From assembly GCA_031549345.1 (NCBI GenBank), contig JAVBPY010000015.1, positions 49,428-113,427 of the forward strand: a stretch of 64,000 bases of DNA. Direction: 5' to 3'. Of the stretch, positions 48,355-57,331 are shown piece after piece. Position numbers and translations under genes: made by a program. Each line of letters starts with the position of its first letter. The stretch's first letter is position 1. A model generated the notes under the pieces. It was given only the letters and a program-made list of their open reading frames with translations. It had not been told where the DNA came from and searched no databases. The stretch is from CASFRF01 sp031549345. Its GTDB lineage: Bacteria; Verrucomicrobiota; Lentisphaeria; Victivallales; Victivallaceae.

Positions 48355-49464
48355 ATGGAGAATACCGGGCGGAAACGCCGCATGACGGCGATGGAGATGG
48401 CCGAGCAGCAGCGCACAGTGCGCACGGCGCTGCTTGGCGACCTGCGCCGTTCCGGCGCGGGCGAAGGAATGCTGCTCGACGGCGAACGGGTGCTGGCCGC
48501 GCGGTACGGGACCACCTTGCGGGTGGTGCGTGGTGTTCTCGGCTCGTTGTGCGGCGAAGCGTTGCTTGAGAGCGTACCGCGCGGCGGAATGCGCCTCCGC
48601 CGGCCGGTTCAGGCGTTGGCGGGGAAGCGCTTCGCGCAGATCGGTTTTATGCAGCTCCACCTCTCGGAGGCGTTCGCAACCCGTCCGGCATTGATCTCCG
48701 CCGGGCTGGAGAAGGTTCTGAGCGATCAGGGTGGCACGCTGGAGTTTTTCAATACGTGGCTCCTTCCGGATTTTGCCGGTGAAATTATTCCGCGTTTACA
48801 AATGGGGCGGTTCGACGCAATTTTGTACACCGGGCATGATGACAGCGCGATTTTGCGGATGCTTTCGGAAATCGGCATTCCTTTGGTGGCCATCGAGTGC
48901 CCCAATGCGTATTGCGACAGCGTGGAGTTTGACAATGCCGAAACCGGGCGGATGCTGGCGGAGCATCTCCTGGGGCTCGGGCACCGCGACGTCGCGATTC
49001 TGCGTTATTCCGATCTATCGTGGTCGGCGGCACGCACGGAAGCGACATGCACGGAGTTTGCGCGGCAGGGCGCGCCATCGCCGGAAATTCTCGATTTCAA
49101 TTATTCAAACGGAAAGGATTTTGATTGGCTCCTAGCGGTTGTGCCGGAGATTTTGTCGAACTTTTCGGCGTTGATTGCGCCGAATGATCACATGGCCTGG
49201 AAATTTCTTCAGGCGGCGCAAGCGACCGGATCGGCAATCCCCGAATATTTCTCGATCACCGGCGCCGACGATCTGCCGGAACTGCGCAGTTTGAATTTGA
49301 CGACGATACAGCTTTCACACCAGGAGCTGGGTGAAGCCGCTTACGAACGTCTGCGGGATGCGGTTTTGAATCCCGGCGAGCGGGAGGCCGCCCGAAATTT
49401 TCTTTTAAAAGGGCGACTGATTGTACGTTCGAGCACCAAACCGTTCACAGGAGAAAGGAGTTAA
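48355..49464 (+). CDS. GntR-type winged-helix / LacI-type sensor transcriptional regulator
   Basis: A 369-residue hybrid regulator. Residues about 10-85 form a GntR-like winged helix: LLDGERVLAARYGTTLRVVRGVL, then the ESVPRGGMRLRRP wing. The rest (about 95-365) is a periplasmic-binding-protein-like LacI sensor: FAQIGFMQ, DAILYTGHDD, GIPLVAIECPN, AEHLLGLGHRDVAIL, and TTIQLSHQELGEAAYERL. This architecture usually senses sugars. The ATG at 48355 has AAGGAA 6 nt upstream; the ATG at 48351 is in another frame. It is followed after 2 nt by the prepilin-like gene and then two secreted glycosidase paralogues, which it probably controls. Confidence 0.9.
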   Translation: MENTGRKRRMTAMEMAEQQRTVRTALLGDLRRSGAGEGMLLDGERVLAARYGTTLRVVRGVLGSLCGEALLESVPRGGMRLRRPVQALAGKRFAQIGFMQLHLSEAFATRPALISAGLEKVLSDQGGTLEFFNTWLLPDFAGEIIPRLQMGRFDAILYTGHDDSAILRMLSEIGIPLVAIECPNAYCDSVEFDNAETGRMLAEHLLGLGHRDVAILRYSDLSWSAARTEATCTEFARQGAPSPEILDFNYSNGKDFDWLLAVVPEILSNFSALIAPNDHMAWKFLQAAQATGSAIPEYFSITGADDLPELRSLNLTTIQLSHQELGEAAYERLRDAVLNPGEREAARNFLLKGRLIVRSSTKPFTGERS

Positions 49465-49466
49465 CG

Positions 49467-50225
49467 ATGAATCGCAGGGAATTGAAGAAAGGCCGTTTTA
49501 CGCTGATCGAGCTTCTCGTGGTGATAGCCATCATCGCAATTCTCGCGTCCATGCTGCTCCCGGCGCTGAACAAGGCGCGGGCCATGGCGCGACGGGCGAG
49601 CTGCACATCGAACCAGAAACAAATCGGGGCGGCGATGATGCTGTATCTCGGCGACTTCAACGACCGCTGGACGGCGGCGTTTTTCGACGGCGGCGCGCAT
49701 CCGGTAAGCGGCGGAACGCCGACATCGATTCCGTGGCAGGCGGCGATCGCATACTACTCCGGGCGGATGGCGCGGCTCGACGCCAAGGCGTGGTACAGCG
49801 ATTTAACCTGGCAGGCAAAATCGCCGACTTCGCTGGAAATTTTAAGTTGTCCGGAGGACCAGGCTCCGGCGTCAGACGGCAATTATTATGGGACGTACGC
49901 CATCCAGGGAGGACAGACGATGGCGCTACCCGGAAGGCTGGATCACAAGAAATTCTCCAACCTCAAGTGGCCGAGCCGGACACTGGCTGTAACCGATGGC
50001 AAACTCCGGAGTACCGGCGTTTCGGAAACACTGCATGGATATTTGTACAACAATACGCCGGCCGAATTCTATACGTCAATCTATGAGCGGTTCGTTTCGC
50101 ACAACGACAGCAAAAACATCCTGTTTCCGGACGGGCATGTAGAAAATCAATCGAACTCTTTTATCTATCAGGGAACACAGGAAACATGGGTGGGCTACGC
50201 CAACCGGCTGTTTACCGTCGAATAA
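49467..50225 (+). CDS. Prepilin-type N-terminal cleavage/methylation domain protein
   Basis: A 252-residue type IV pilin/type II pseudopilin-like protein. It starts MNRRELKKGRFTLIELLVV and continues IAIIAILASMLLPALNKAR, a hydrophobic helix typical of the large prepilin-like families of Lentisphaerae. The Gly9 cleavage site is followed by RFTLIE, so the Glu is at +6 rather than the canonical +5. The exported globular part ends with NILFPDGHVE, the DGH motif of the family. AAGGAG precedes the ATG. It lies between the regulator gene and a secreted glycosidase pair; its stop overlaps an ATG of the next gene. A role in substrate capture or surface display is inference. Confidence 0.92.
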   Translation: MNRRELKKGRFTLIELLVVIAIIAILASMLLPALNKARAMARRASCTSNQKQIGAAMMLYLGDFNDRWTAAFFDGGAHPVSGGTPTSIPWQAAIAYYSGRMARLDAKAWYSDLTWQAKSPTSLEILSCPEDQAPASDGNYYGTYAIQGGQTMALPGRLDHKKFSNLKWPSRTLAVTDGKLRSTGVSETLHGYLYNNTPAEFYTSIYERFVSHNDSKNILFPDGHVENQSNSFIYQGTQETWVGYANRLFTVE

Positions 50226-50239
50226 TGAAAGGATTGAAT

Positions 50240-52417
50240 ATGAAGTGTCAATGGGTATTGCTTGGTGCCGTGTTGGGCGTTGCGACGGCGTGGGCGGAGC
50301 CGCCAAAGGCGGTCGATCTGGATTTTTCCGTGGGTGCGGACGGTAAATTCGTGAACCGTGTGGCTCCGGAGTCGCGGCCGCAGATTGTGCGAAGCACATC
50401 GCCGTACGGGCGGCTGCGCGGAATTTCCGCCATTCCGGAGGCCGGGAAACGCTATCCCGGCCCCGCGCTCGACCGCAAGGGGACTTTCGGCGCGTTGCGT
50501 TTCGGCAATGCCGCCGAGATTATGGAGGCGATCGACTTTGTGCCGAAAACCAATGAGCCGTTCGCGGTGTCGTTCTGGTTTTATGTGTATGCGCCGGAGC
50601 AGTATTTCGGCGGCTCGCTCTTCGACATCGGCTTCGGTTATAAAGAGGGGTTGCGCCTCCAGTACGTCCGAGCCAACTATGCACCCGAAGGGTGGATGAC
50701 AATGGCCTACGGCGACGGAAGTACAAGCGGTACCATCATCCGCAAAAATTGTGTGGCCGAAGTTTGGCATCAACTAATTCTGAGTTCTTCCGGAAAAAAT
50801 TTTACGCTTTATATCGATGGGGAAGCGGTACAGACCGTCGACGCGCCGTTGCTGTTCCAGAAAGACATCCGGCCGAACTTCGGCGGTTTTCTGCGGCCGC
50901 AGAAGAGCACCCTCGACTTTAAGAGCGACGCGTTCACAATCTTCCGCGGCGCGCTGACGGCCGCGGAAGTCAAAGCAGCCTACGATGCAGGGAAGAACAC
51001 CGCATCGATCGAGCTGGAGAAACAGCTCGACGAAATGGCCTTGGAGCTCCCGAAGGCGACATTCGGCTACTTCGTTGCCGGAAAGCCGATCCCGGTAACA
51101 CTCAAGAATCCGGGCCCGGCCACGGAACTTACGGTGAATGGCAAGAGTTACCCGCTTCCGCTCAAGTCCCCGGTCGAGCTGAAGTTTGACCGTCCCGGGG
51201 TCTACACCGTTGCGCTCGCGGCGCGGTCCGGCGGAAAAACGCTGAAGGCGGCGAACTACGTCGCGGGAATTGTTCCGGCGCTCCCGACGGCGACGAACCT
51301 CGGCGCGGCGGAGACCGCGACGCGGCAGCCGGAGGCTCCCGCGCTCGGACTCAAGCTTGACAGGATCACCGTCGACTGGCGGGAGATCGAACCGAAAAAG
51401 CAGGAATACGTCTGGGAACGCTTCGATTCCGCCGTCAAGCGCAGCCTCGAACTCGGCGCGACCCCGGTGATCTGCCTGACCGGCATCCCCGACTGGGCCA
51501 AACGCGCCCCCGGCGCGGGCAATCTGCCGGAGGAGATGGAGCTTTACACCAAAATCTGGCGCTTGCTGGTGAGCCGGCACGATGCGGTGAAATATTTTGA
51601 AGTCTGGAGCGGACTCACTCCGGGTATGAATCTGAAAGGCTCCGGCGACGCGCAACTTTCCGAGTACGCCGCGTTGGTCAAAACCGCTTCCACCGCGATC
51701 CGCGAGGAAAATCCGGAGGCAAAAGTTCTCGCCGGTTGGGGCGTCTACGGAAACACGAACTTTGTGCGTGAATTTCTCGCCAAGCACGCCGATGCCGGAT
51801 TCGACATTGTATCGCTCTCGCACCAGACCGGCAATCCGCTCCAGCAGCGCTCCGAGGTCGCCGCACTGGTCAAGCTCGCAGGCGTCAAGCCGGTCTGGAT
51901 CACAAGCTGCGGCTTTGCGCAACCGGAACGGTATGGCGAACTCGCCGATCCGAAGGCGCCGCTTCCCAAAGAAGGGTGGCCTTTAACCATGATTGACGAG
52001 GAAACCGGCGCGGCATGGCAGATCTGCCAGCTCGCGATGTGCTTCGGCGACGGCGTGGAGAAGATGATTCTGGAATCGGGCCCCTCCAAGTACCTCCCGG
52101 AGTTGAACGCCACCGACGGCGCGCCGGGCGCCAAGGGGATCGCCTTGGCGGTCTTCGGCGATCAGGTGGGAACGGGGAAGATCATCCGCCTGGCTTCCGG
52201 CGATCCCGCTCTCCATGCATTCCGTTACCAAAATCCGGCGGGGAAATCGGGGCTTCTTTTGTTCGCCCCCTCCGAAACGACGGTCAAGGTTTCCGCCACT
52301 ACGCCGGAAGTAACGGTGCTCGATTTGTACGGCAACACCACGAAGCAACCCTCCGCCGCAGTCAAAATCGGCCCTCGCCCGATCTACGTTCCCGGTGTTG
52401 CGGAACTGGCGAAATAA
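50240..52417 (+). CDS. Secreted LamG + TIM-barrel protein, probable pseudo-glycosidase
   Basis: About 725 residues. A signal peptide (MKCQWVLLGAVLGVATAWA) is followed by a concanavalin/LamG-like domain (about 80-250), a linker with GYFVAGKPIPVTLK, and a clan-A-type TIM barrel resembling GH39/GH5 enzymes. Where active members have W-N-E-P, this protein has Trp456-Ser457-Gly458 (FEVWSGLTPG), and where the nucleophile Glu is expected (WITE.G) it has Ser556 (WITSCG). Both catalytic glutamates therefore seem lost, suggesting a carbohydrate-binding or regulatory pseudoenzyme. The ATG at 50240 has AAGGA 6 nt upstream; an ATG at 50225 is possible. It is followed by an intact paralogue. Confidence 0.85.
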   Translation: MKCQWVLLGAVLGVATAWAEPPKAVDLDFSVGADGKFVNRVAPESRPQIVRSTSPYGRLRGISAIPEAGKRYPGPALDRKGTFGALRFGNAAEIMEAIDFVPKTNEPFAVSFWFYVYAPEQYFGGSLFDIGFGYKEGLRLQYVRANYAPEGWMTMAYGDGSTSGTIIRKNCVAEVWHQLILSSSGKNFTLYIDGEAVQTVDAPLLFQKDIRPNFGGFLRPQKSTLDFKSDAFTIFRGALTAAEVKAAYDAGKNTASIELEKQLDEMALELPKATFGYFVAGKPIPVTLKNPGPATELTVNGKSYPLPLKSPVELKFDRPGVYTVALAARSGGKTLKAANYVAGIVPALPTATNLGAAETATRQPEAPALGLKLDRITVDWREIEPKKQEYVWERFDSAVKRSLELGATPVICLTGIPDWAKRAPGAGNLPEEMELYTKIWRLLVSRHDAVKYFEVWSGLTPGMNLKGSGDAQLSEYAALVKTASTAIREENPEAKVLAGWGVYGNTNFVREFLAKHADAGFDIVSLSHQTGNPLQQRSEVAALVKLAGVKPVWITSCGFAQPERYGELADPKAPLPKEGWPLTMIDEETGAAWQICQLAMCFGDGVEKMILESGPSKYLPELNATDGAPGAKGIALAVFGDQVGTGKIIRLASGDPALHAFRYQNPAGKSGLLLFAPSETTVKVSATTPEVTVLDLYGNTTKQPSAAVKIGPRPIYVPGVAELAK

Positions 52418-52430
52418 CAAGGGAGTCATC

Positions 52431-55400
52431 ATGTTTTTCAGGAATTGCACTTTCGCCGCAGCGTTTTTGTGGGGAGCGGCGGCTTTCGCCGCTCCGGCGA
52501 ATCCGCAGGAGTTCACGGAATACAAAAAAAATCTTTTGCGCGATCCTGCACTGATCCGGCTCTACACCTTTGAGGAGGGATCCGGCGAGGAAGCCGCCAA
52601 CCAGGTGATGCTCGATCCAGGGCGGATCGCGATGACGGGCGGACCGCTCGGCTCGCTGACGCTTCACCGGCTCACCCCTTTCGGTTCCGACATGCATGAC
52701 GTTCACGGCGGCCATTACACCAACGATGTGCGTTCGCCGGAGTGGACGCGCGGACGCTTCCCCTGGAAATCGGCGGTGCGCAGCGGCAACACCCGGCTGG
52801 GGATGTACCGCAGCGGCATCACCGGCGCGGAATTCACCGAAGGGGGGACGATCAGCGGTTGGTTCCGCCCGGATGAAGCGGAGGGCGGCTGCGACATCTT
52901 CAAACTCGGCGACGCGTGGAGCGTTGGCTTCCGCCTCTCGTACTCGTACAACAAGCACGCGCCCCAAGGCGCGCTGCATTTCAACATCGGCGATCAGGGG
53001 AAAACCGGGCTTTGGGCGACACCATGCGCACCTGGAGTCTGGCACCACTTCGCCGTGGTGATCGGCAAAGAGAAGGTAGAGCTCTACATCGATGGAGCTC
53101 TCAAGGCCGAGAAGCCTTTCGCCGGAAAAGTCATCCCTGTCAAAGGCAGCGAGCACCCTGTTTGCACCCCGTTCTATGAGTATTCCCCGGGCTTTGCCAC
53201 CTACTTGTTAATCGGGAGCAACCCGATCCGCAAGGATCAGGAGCAGACGCGCTTCGACCTCGGCGAACTTGCCATCTACAAGCGCCCCCTGACGGCGGCC
53301 GAAGTCGCCGCACAGCGTGCCGCGGGAAGCCCCGCAGGCACCGTCGAAGAACAGCACGCCGAAAGCAAGGCTCTGGCGGCGGAACGGAAAAAACTCGATG
53401 CCATCGAAATGAGTATTCCAATCGATACCGATGGATACTTCCGGCTCGGGAAATCGATCCCCGCAACCTTTAAAATCCCCGCCGAAACGGGATTCGGAGG
53501 CCGCTACACCGCCCGCGCCGAGCTCGAAACCCTCTATGGGAAGCCGGTCGGCAAGTTCGACAAAGCTTTAACGCCGGGCGCTCCGCAGACAATCGAAATT
53601 GCGCCGCCGGGGTGCGGAATCTACTGGCTCGACCTCGCCGTGATCGGGATGGACGGCAAGGTGGTCAAGCGCCTGCCGCGCAAGTTCGGGATCGGCATTG
53701 TTACCCCTGCTCCGCAGAAGCTCTCGGAGCACAATCCCATGGCCTTCTGGGCGGACAGCGACAAGTTCCACTTCGATTCCCCGATCCGGCGGATGAATTA
53801 TCATCCAGATCCGAACATCCGTGTGAAGATGTTTGAGGATAATTACGATCGATACAACAAACTGATCCCCGACTTCCGCGCCTACGTCTGGTTCTACAGC
53901 CGCTATGTCAAGCCGCAAAACGCCGCCGAAGACCGCAAGTTCAATCGCGATATGTTCACCGAGGCCGCGAAAGTCTTCCAGGGTAAGTCGATCATGGGCT
54001 TCGAGATGTCCAGCGAACCGCACGATATCGACACGGCCTGGTACGTCCAACACCTCGCCGACGCGCGGGAGCTCTTCGACGCCGCCGGGCTGAAAAAGCT
54101 CCCGATGGTCCCCCCGGGCGGCGCTCCCCCGTCGCTCCCGATGATCGCCGACATCCTCAAAAACGGCGGCGTAAAGTACATGGACGGCATTTCCTACCAT
54201 CCGTACCCCGCCAACCCGGTCGGCGCGTTCCTCTGGGACAACACCATGACCAAGCTGCGCGAAGTTGCGGATAAGTATCAGGAAAAGAAGTTCATCTTCT
54301 GGAATACCGAGGGCGGTGTGAACAGCCTGCCCCGCCTCCGCGATCGCCCGATGACCCGTAAGGACGCGCATGCCATGCGGCTGCCGAGCGCGCAAAGCTA
54401 CGGCCACGAAATGTTCCTCTACTTCATTTCCATGGTCCCGGAGGACGAGGCGGCGGCGCTGCAATGCCACGCAATCATGCTCGACATGGTCAACGGCTAT
54501 AAGATCTACACCATTTGCCAGACACCGAACGTCGAGGCCATGCCCAGCCTGCGCGGCGTGGCGGTTACCGCGCTCGCGGGGCAGGTCCTCAATAACCACG
54601 TCGCGGCAACGCGGATGCCGCTGGCAGGGGTGGAGAACATGTGTCTTCTTTTCAAGCAAAGCGACGGCAGCGCCATCGCTTCGCTCTTCAGCATGGAGCC
54701 CGCAGTGCTCACGTTACGCCTCAAGCCGGGCACCGCCTACAAAACCATGGATATGCTCGGCAACTACAGTACGCTTAAAACCGACCGCGACGGCATCGTA
54801 ACGGTAAACAGCAACAAGCACCCCTTATACATCTTCGGCGTTCCGGCGGATTTTGCCGAAGTGATGCCGCTGAAGTTGACCGCACCCCAAGCGCTCACCG
54901 ACAAGGGCGGGCTCAAAGGCGAGGTGCTTGTCACGAACCCATTCAACCACAAGCTCGCCGGCACCCTCTCGGCAACCCCGATCCGCGGTGCAACAATTGC
55001 CCTCGGCCAGACGAAGATCGACCTTGCGCCCGGCGCGAGCATCAAGATTCCTGTCGAGCTCCAGGCGACCTTCCTGAAGCGGCGCCCCTATGCGCTGGGA
55101 ATCAACCTTAAAGACGGCTCCGGCAAAGTGCTTTCCGCCGCGCAGACAATCTTCGATTCCCCCGGCGTGATCCTGATGGTGCCGCGCTTCCGCCAGGCCG
55201 TCCAACTCGACGGCGACGAAGCGAAGTGGACGCAGGTTCCGGAAGTCGTCTGCGACGACGCCGACAGCGTGGTTCACGGCAAACCGAACTTCGCCGAAGT
55301 CTGGGTTCCCCAATGGATCAACAAGGAAGACCTCTCCTTCAGCGTCAAAGTCGCCTACCGCAAAGGAGAAAGCATCTACTTCCTCCTCAAAGTAACCGAC

Positions 55401-55856
55401 AACGTCGTCATCCCCGCCCCGGAGGATAAAACATCGATGGCGTTCCGCTACGATTGCCTGGAATTCTTTTTCGACGGCCGCAAGGCGGCGGAGCTAGGCT
55501 CCACCATTTCCGCCGGGGCCGACCAGGCGGTGGTGATCCCGCAGGCAACCGCATCGCTTACCCCCTGCAACCTCTGGTACGCCAAGAGCGGACAGGAGCA
55601 CATCCGCGTGGAGTGCGTCGGCAAAAAGACCGCCGGCGGTTACTTGATCGAAGGCAAGGTTACGCCGAACGGAAAGAGCACCTTCAAGGTCGAGCCGGGC
55701 AGCCAATTCCGCATGGACTTCCTTGTGGACGACACCGACAGTCTGGAACTGCGCCAGCTTCGCAAATCCGCGATGGCACTGCACGGACTCTTCTCCAACT
55801 TCATCGATTCCAATGTCTGGGGCCGTTACGAGCTTTCGCTCGACACTGTCCGGTAA
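52431..55856 (+). CDS. Secreted LamG + TIM-barrel glycoside hydrolase + CBM9-like protein
   Basis: About 1141 residues. A signal peptide (MFFRNCTFAAAFLWGAAAFA) precedes a LamG/concanavalin-like domain (about 50-290), a linker with GYFRLGKSIPATFK that mirrors the upstream paralogue, and a TIM barrel. The barrel keeps both acidic residues: Glu529 in FEMSSEPHD (acid/base) and Glu627 in FIFWNTEGGV (nucleophile position). A beta domain follows, and the C-terminal 200 residues (QLDGDEAKWTQVPEV, then SFSVKVAYRKGESIYFLLKV and CLEFFFDGR) look like a CBM9/DOMON-type sugar-binding domain. GGGAG precedes the ATG. It is the last gene of the regulator-prepilin-glycosidase locus. The substrate is unknown. 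Confidence 0.87.
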   Translation: MFFRNCTFAAAFLWGAAAFAAPANPQEFTEYKKNLLRDPALIRLYTFEEGSGEEAANQVMLDPGRIAMTGGPLGSLTLHRLTPFGSDMHDVHGGHYTNDVRSPEWTRGRFPWKSAVRSGNTRLGMYRSGITGAEFTEGGTISGWFRPDEAEGGCDIFKLGDAWSVGFRLSYSYNKHAPQGALHFNIGDQGKTGLWATPCAPGVWHHFAVVIGKEKVELYIDGALKAEKPFAGKVIPVKGSEHPVCTPFYEYSPGFATYLLIGSNPIRKDQEQTRFDLGELAIYKRPLTAAEVAAQRAAGSPAGTVEEQHAESKALAAERKKLDAIEMSIPIDTDGYFRLGKSIPATFKIPAETGFGGRYTARAELETLYGKPVGKFDKALTPGAPQTIEIAPPGCGIYWLDLAVIGMDGKVVKRLPRKFGIGIVTPAPQKLSEHNPMAFWADSDKFHFDSPIRRMNYHPDPNIRVKMFEDNYDRYNKLIPDFRAYVWFYSRYVKPQNAAEDRKFNRDMFTEAAKVFQGKSIMGFEMSSEPHDIDTAWYVQHLADARELFDAAGLKKLPMVPPGGAPPSLPMIADILKNGGVKYMDGISYHPYPANPVGAFLWDNTMTKLREVADKYQEKKFIFWNTEGGVNSLPRLRDRPMTRKDAHAMRLPSAQSYGHEMFLYFISMVPEDEAAALQCHAIMLDMVNGYKIYTICQTPNVEAMPSLRGVAVTALAGQVLNNHVAATRMPLAGVENMCLLFKQSDGSAIASLFSMEPAVLTLRLKPGTAYKTMDMLGNYSTLKTDRDGIVTVNSNKHPLYIFGVPADFAEVMPLKLTAPQALTDKGGLKGEVLVTNPFNHKLAGTLSATPIRGATIALGQTKIDLAPGASIKIPVELQATFLKRRPYALGINLKDGSGKVLSAAQTIFDSPGVILMVPRFRQAVQLDGDEAKWTQVPEVVCDDADSVVHGKPNFAEVWVPQWINKEDLSFSVKVAYRKGESIYFLLKVTDNVVIPAPEDKTSMAFRYDCLEFFFDGRKAAELGSTISAGADQAVVIPQATASLTPCNLWYAKSGQEHIRVECVGKKTAGGYLIEGKVTPNGKSTFKVEPGSQFRMDFLVDDTDSLELRQLRKSAMALHGLFSNFIDSNVWGRYELSLDTVR

Positions 55857-55869
55857 AAATCAAGGCACG

Positions 55870-55898
55870 GCGCCGGAAAGGCTGAGAACCTCCGGCGC
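55870..55898. terminator. Convergent hairpin between glycosidase and UroD-like genes
   Basis: GCGCCGG (55870-55876) pairs with CCGGCGC (55892-55898), extendable by AGG/CCT with two bulged bases. There is no T-run on either side, so it is terminator-like only; its 3' end touches the stop codon of the UroD-like gene. Confidence 0.5.
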
Positions 55899-56965
55899 TA
55901 TGCACCCCCGAAATCGCGGATAAGCCGCGCGGCGCGCGGAAATTCATCGGGCCGGACGGAGCACCATACGTGGGCGTTCTCCGGCTTCTTAAGACGCCGG
56001 AGAACGGCCTCTATGCTGTCCATATTCCCGACGAGCTGTACCTTCATGTCCAAACTTTCGAGTTGTTCAAAAACTTCCGGCCACGCGCTTTGCGGCGGCT
56101 GGCCATCGCCGGGAATCCACTGGATTCCCTTCATCCCGGGAACCGAGGCGATGGAGGGAATATGCCCAAGTTGCCCCTTCCCGTCGAGGTGATAGAACCC
56201 ATGATCGAGTTTTGCACAGACGGTCTCCAGCTCCGGCCGGACGAATTCGTGGAACATCCCCGGTGAAATCATGTAGGAGAAGTCCGATTGCAGCATATAA
56301 CTACGCCCGGAGCTCAAAATCGAGGCCCAGCAACTGCTTGCGCTCCAGCGGCCGCGGCGGAGGATGGCGTCGAAGTAATTATAAGCCTCGAGCCACGCGG
56401 CGGTTTCTTCGCGCAAAAGGCGCTTCACACACTCCGGGCGATCGAAAAGATCGGTCAGAAGCGCCTCGGTTCCGCGCAAAGAAGCGAGTACATCCAGGAC
56501 GCCGCCAAGGTCGGACATCGCCAGAAAAAAGGGTGTTTCCTGCTGCAGCGCAAGCGCGCCCTCATAAAGCTCCGTAAGCCACAGACCCCAGTCGCTCCGT
56601 GAATTGAAGCAAAGCGAAAAATCCTCCGGAGCGATTCCCCCCCAGCGTCCCGGCCCGAACCAGACGGTCTCCGGCTCCGCGAAAGCTTCCCCGCCGAGCA
56701 TTTCCGCAAGGACGCCGGGGCCGAAATTCATCCGCAGCATCGGGAAGGCGTCGCCCATGTAGTCAACGCTTTCCAGGTGCGCGCACTCGTCGCGCAAAAT
56801 AACCCGGGCGGGCGTCCCCCGGGGATGAGAGCCGGGGATGAAATGACGGCTCCAGGGGACACGCCGCACAAGGATGTGGAAAAGAGGGCGGCCCAATTCG
56901 CCGCGAAACCAAAGATCGTTGTTTCGGAGAACGGCATCCAGGTCCACTTCGCGAAATGTTTTCAT
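55898..56965 (-). CDS. Uroporphyrinogen decarboxylase (URO-D) domain protein
   Basis: A 355-residue protein of the UroD superfamily, which includes haem HemE, methyltransferase MtaA/MtbA-type enzymes and many uncharacterised proteins of Planctomycetes and Lentisphaerae. The pattern is of the uncharacterised type: SVDYMGDAFPMLRMNFGPGVLAEMLGG, LAMSDLGGVLDVLASLRG, and the C-terminal HLDGKGQLGHIPSI with GMKGIQWIPGDGQ. It lacks the HemE N-terminal RQAGR motif, so haem synthesis is unlikely; a corrinoid/methyl transfer or sugar-linked role is speculative. GAGGGGAGC precedes the ATG. It is probably co-transcribed with the C_GCAxxG_C_C gene and rpoN. Confidence 0.86.
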   Translation of the reverse strand: MKTFREVDLDAVLRNNDLWFRGELGRPLFHILVRRVPWSRHFIPGSHPRGTPARVILRDECAHLESVDYMGDAFPMLRMNFGPGVLAEMLGGEAFAEPETVWFGPGRWGGIAPEDFSLCFNSRSDWGLWLTELYEGALALQQETPFFLAMSDLGGVLDVLASLRGTEALLTDLFDRPECVKRLLREETAAWLEAYNYFDAILRRGRWSASSCWASILSSGRSYMLQSDFSYMISPGMFHEFVRPELETVCAKLDHGFYHLDGKGQLGHIPSIASVPGMKGIQWIPGDGQPPQSAWPEVFEQLESLDMKVQLVGNMDSIEAVLRRLKKPENAHVWCSVRPDEFPRAARLIRDFGGA

Positions 56966-56989
56966 GCTCCCCTCTTCATACGATTTGTA

Positions 56990-57331
56990 TCAAGGAAGAT
57001 CCACATCCTCCAGAAACTTGGCCGCCATTTCCACGCAGGAAGCACAGGGGAATCCGCGCTGCTTGATTTCCTCGCACAATTCGGTGCCGGCGGCGGCGGT
57101 AAAACGGCGGCGAAAATCGGCATGAAATTCTTCCGGCGCCAACAAAAGCGCCGCATACAACGCCCCGCAACAACCGCCGGGCGCCCGACCGCCGCCCATC
57201 ATTGCAAGCGGCGCAACCACTTCATCGCCGCACCCGTATCCGGCGGCGACCGCCTGGGCGCAGTTATGGAGCCTTGGAACACAGGTGAAAAGTTCGCGTG
57301 CCTTGTTCACATCAACATCCTTTATTTTCAA
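56990..57331 (-). CDS. C_GCAxxG_C_C family redox protein
   Basis: A 113-residue cysteine-motif protein. Segments HNCAQAVAAGYG, GGCCGAL and FPCASCVEM match the C-GCAxxG-C-C family, usually a small cytoplasmic redox-type protein of unknown role, seen mainly in anaerobes. The ATG overlaps the rpoN stop (ATGA), giving translational coupling. It lies 24 nt upstream of the UroD-like gene. The same family often neighbours metal or corrinoid metabolism genes, which would suit the UroD-like partner, but this is only context. Confidence 0.82.
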   Translation of the reverse strand: MKIKDVDVNKARELFTCVPRLHNCAQAVAAGYGCGDEVVAPLAMMGGGRAPGGCCGALYAALLLAPEEFHADFRRRFTAAAGTELCEEIKQRGFPCASCVEMAAKFLEDVDLP

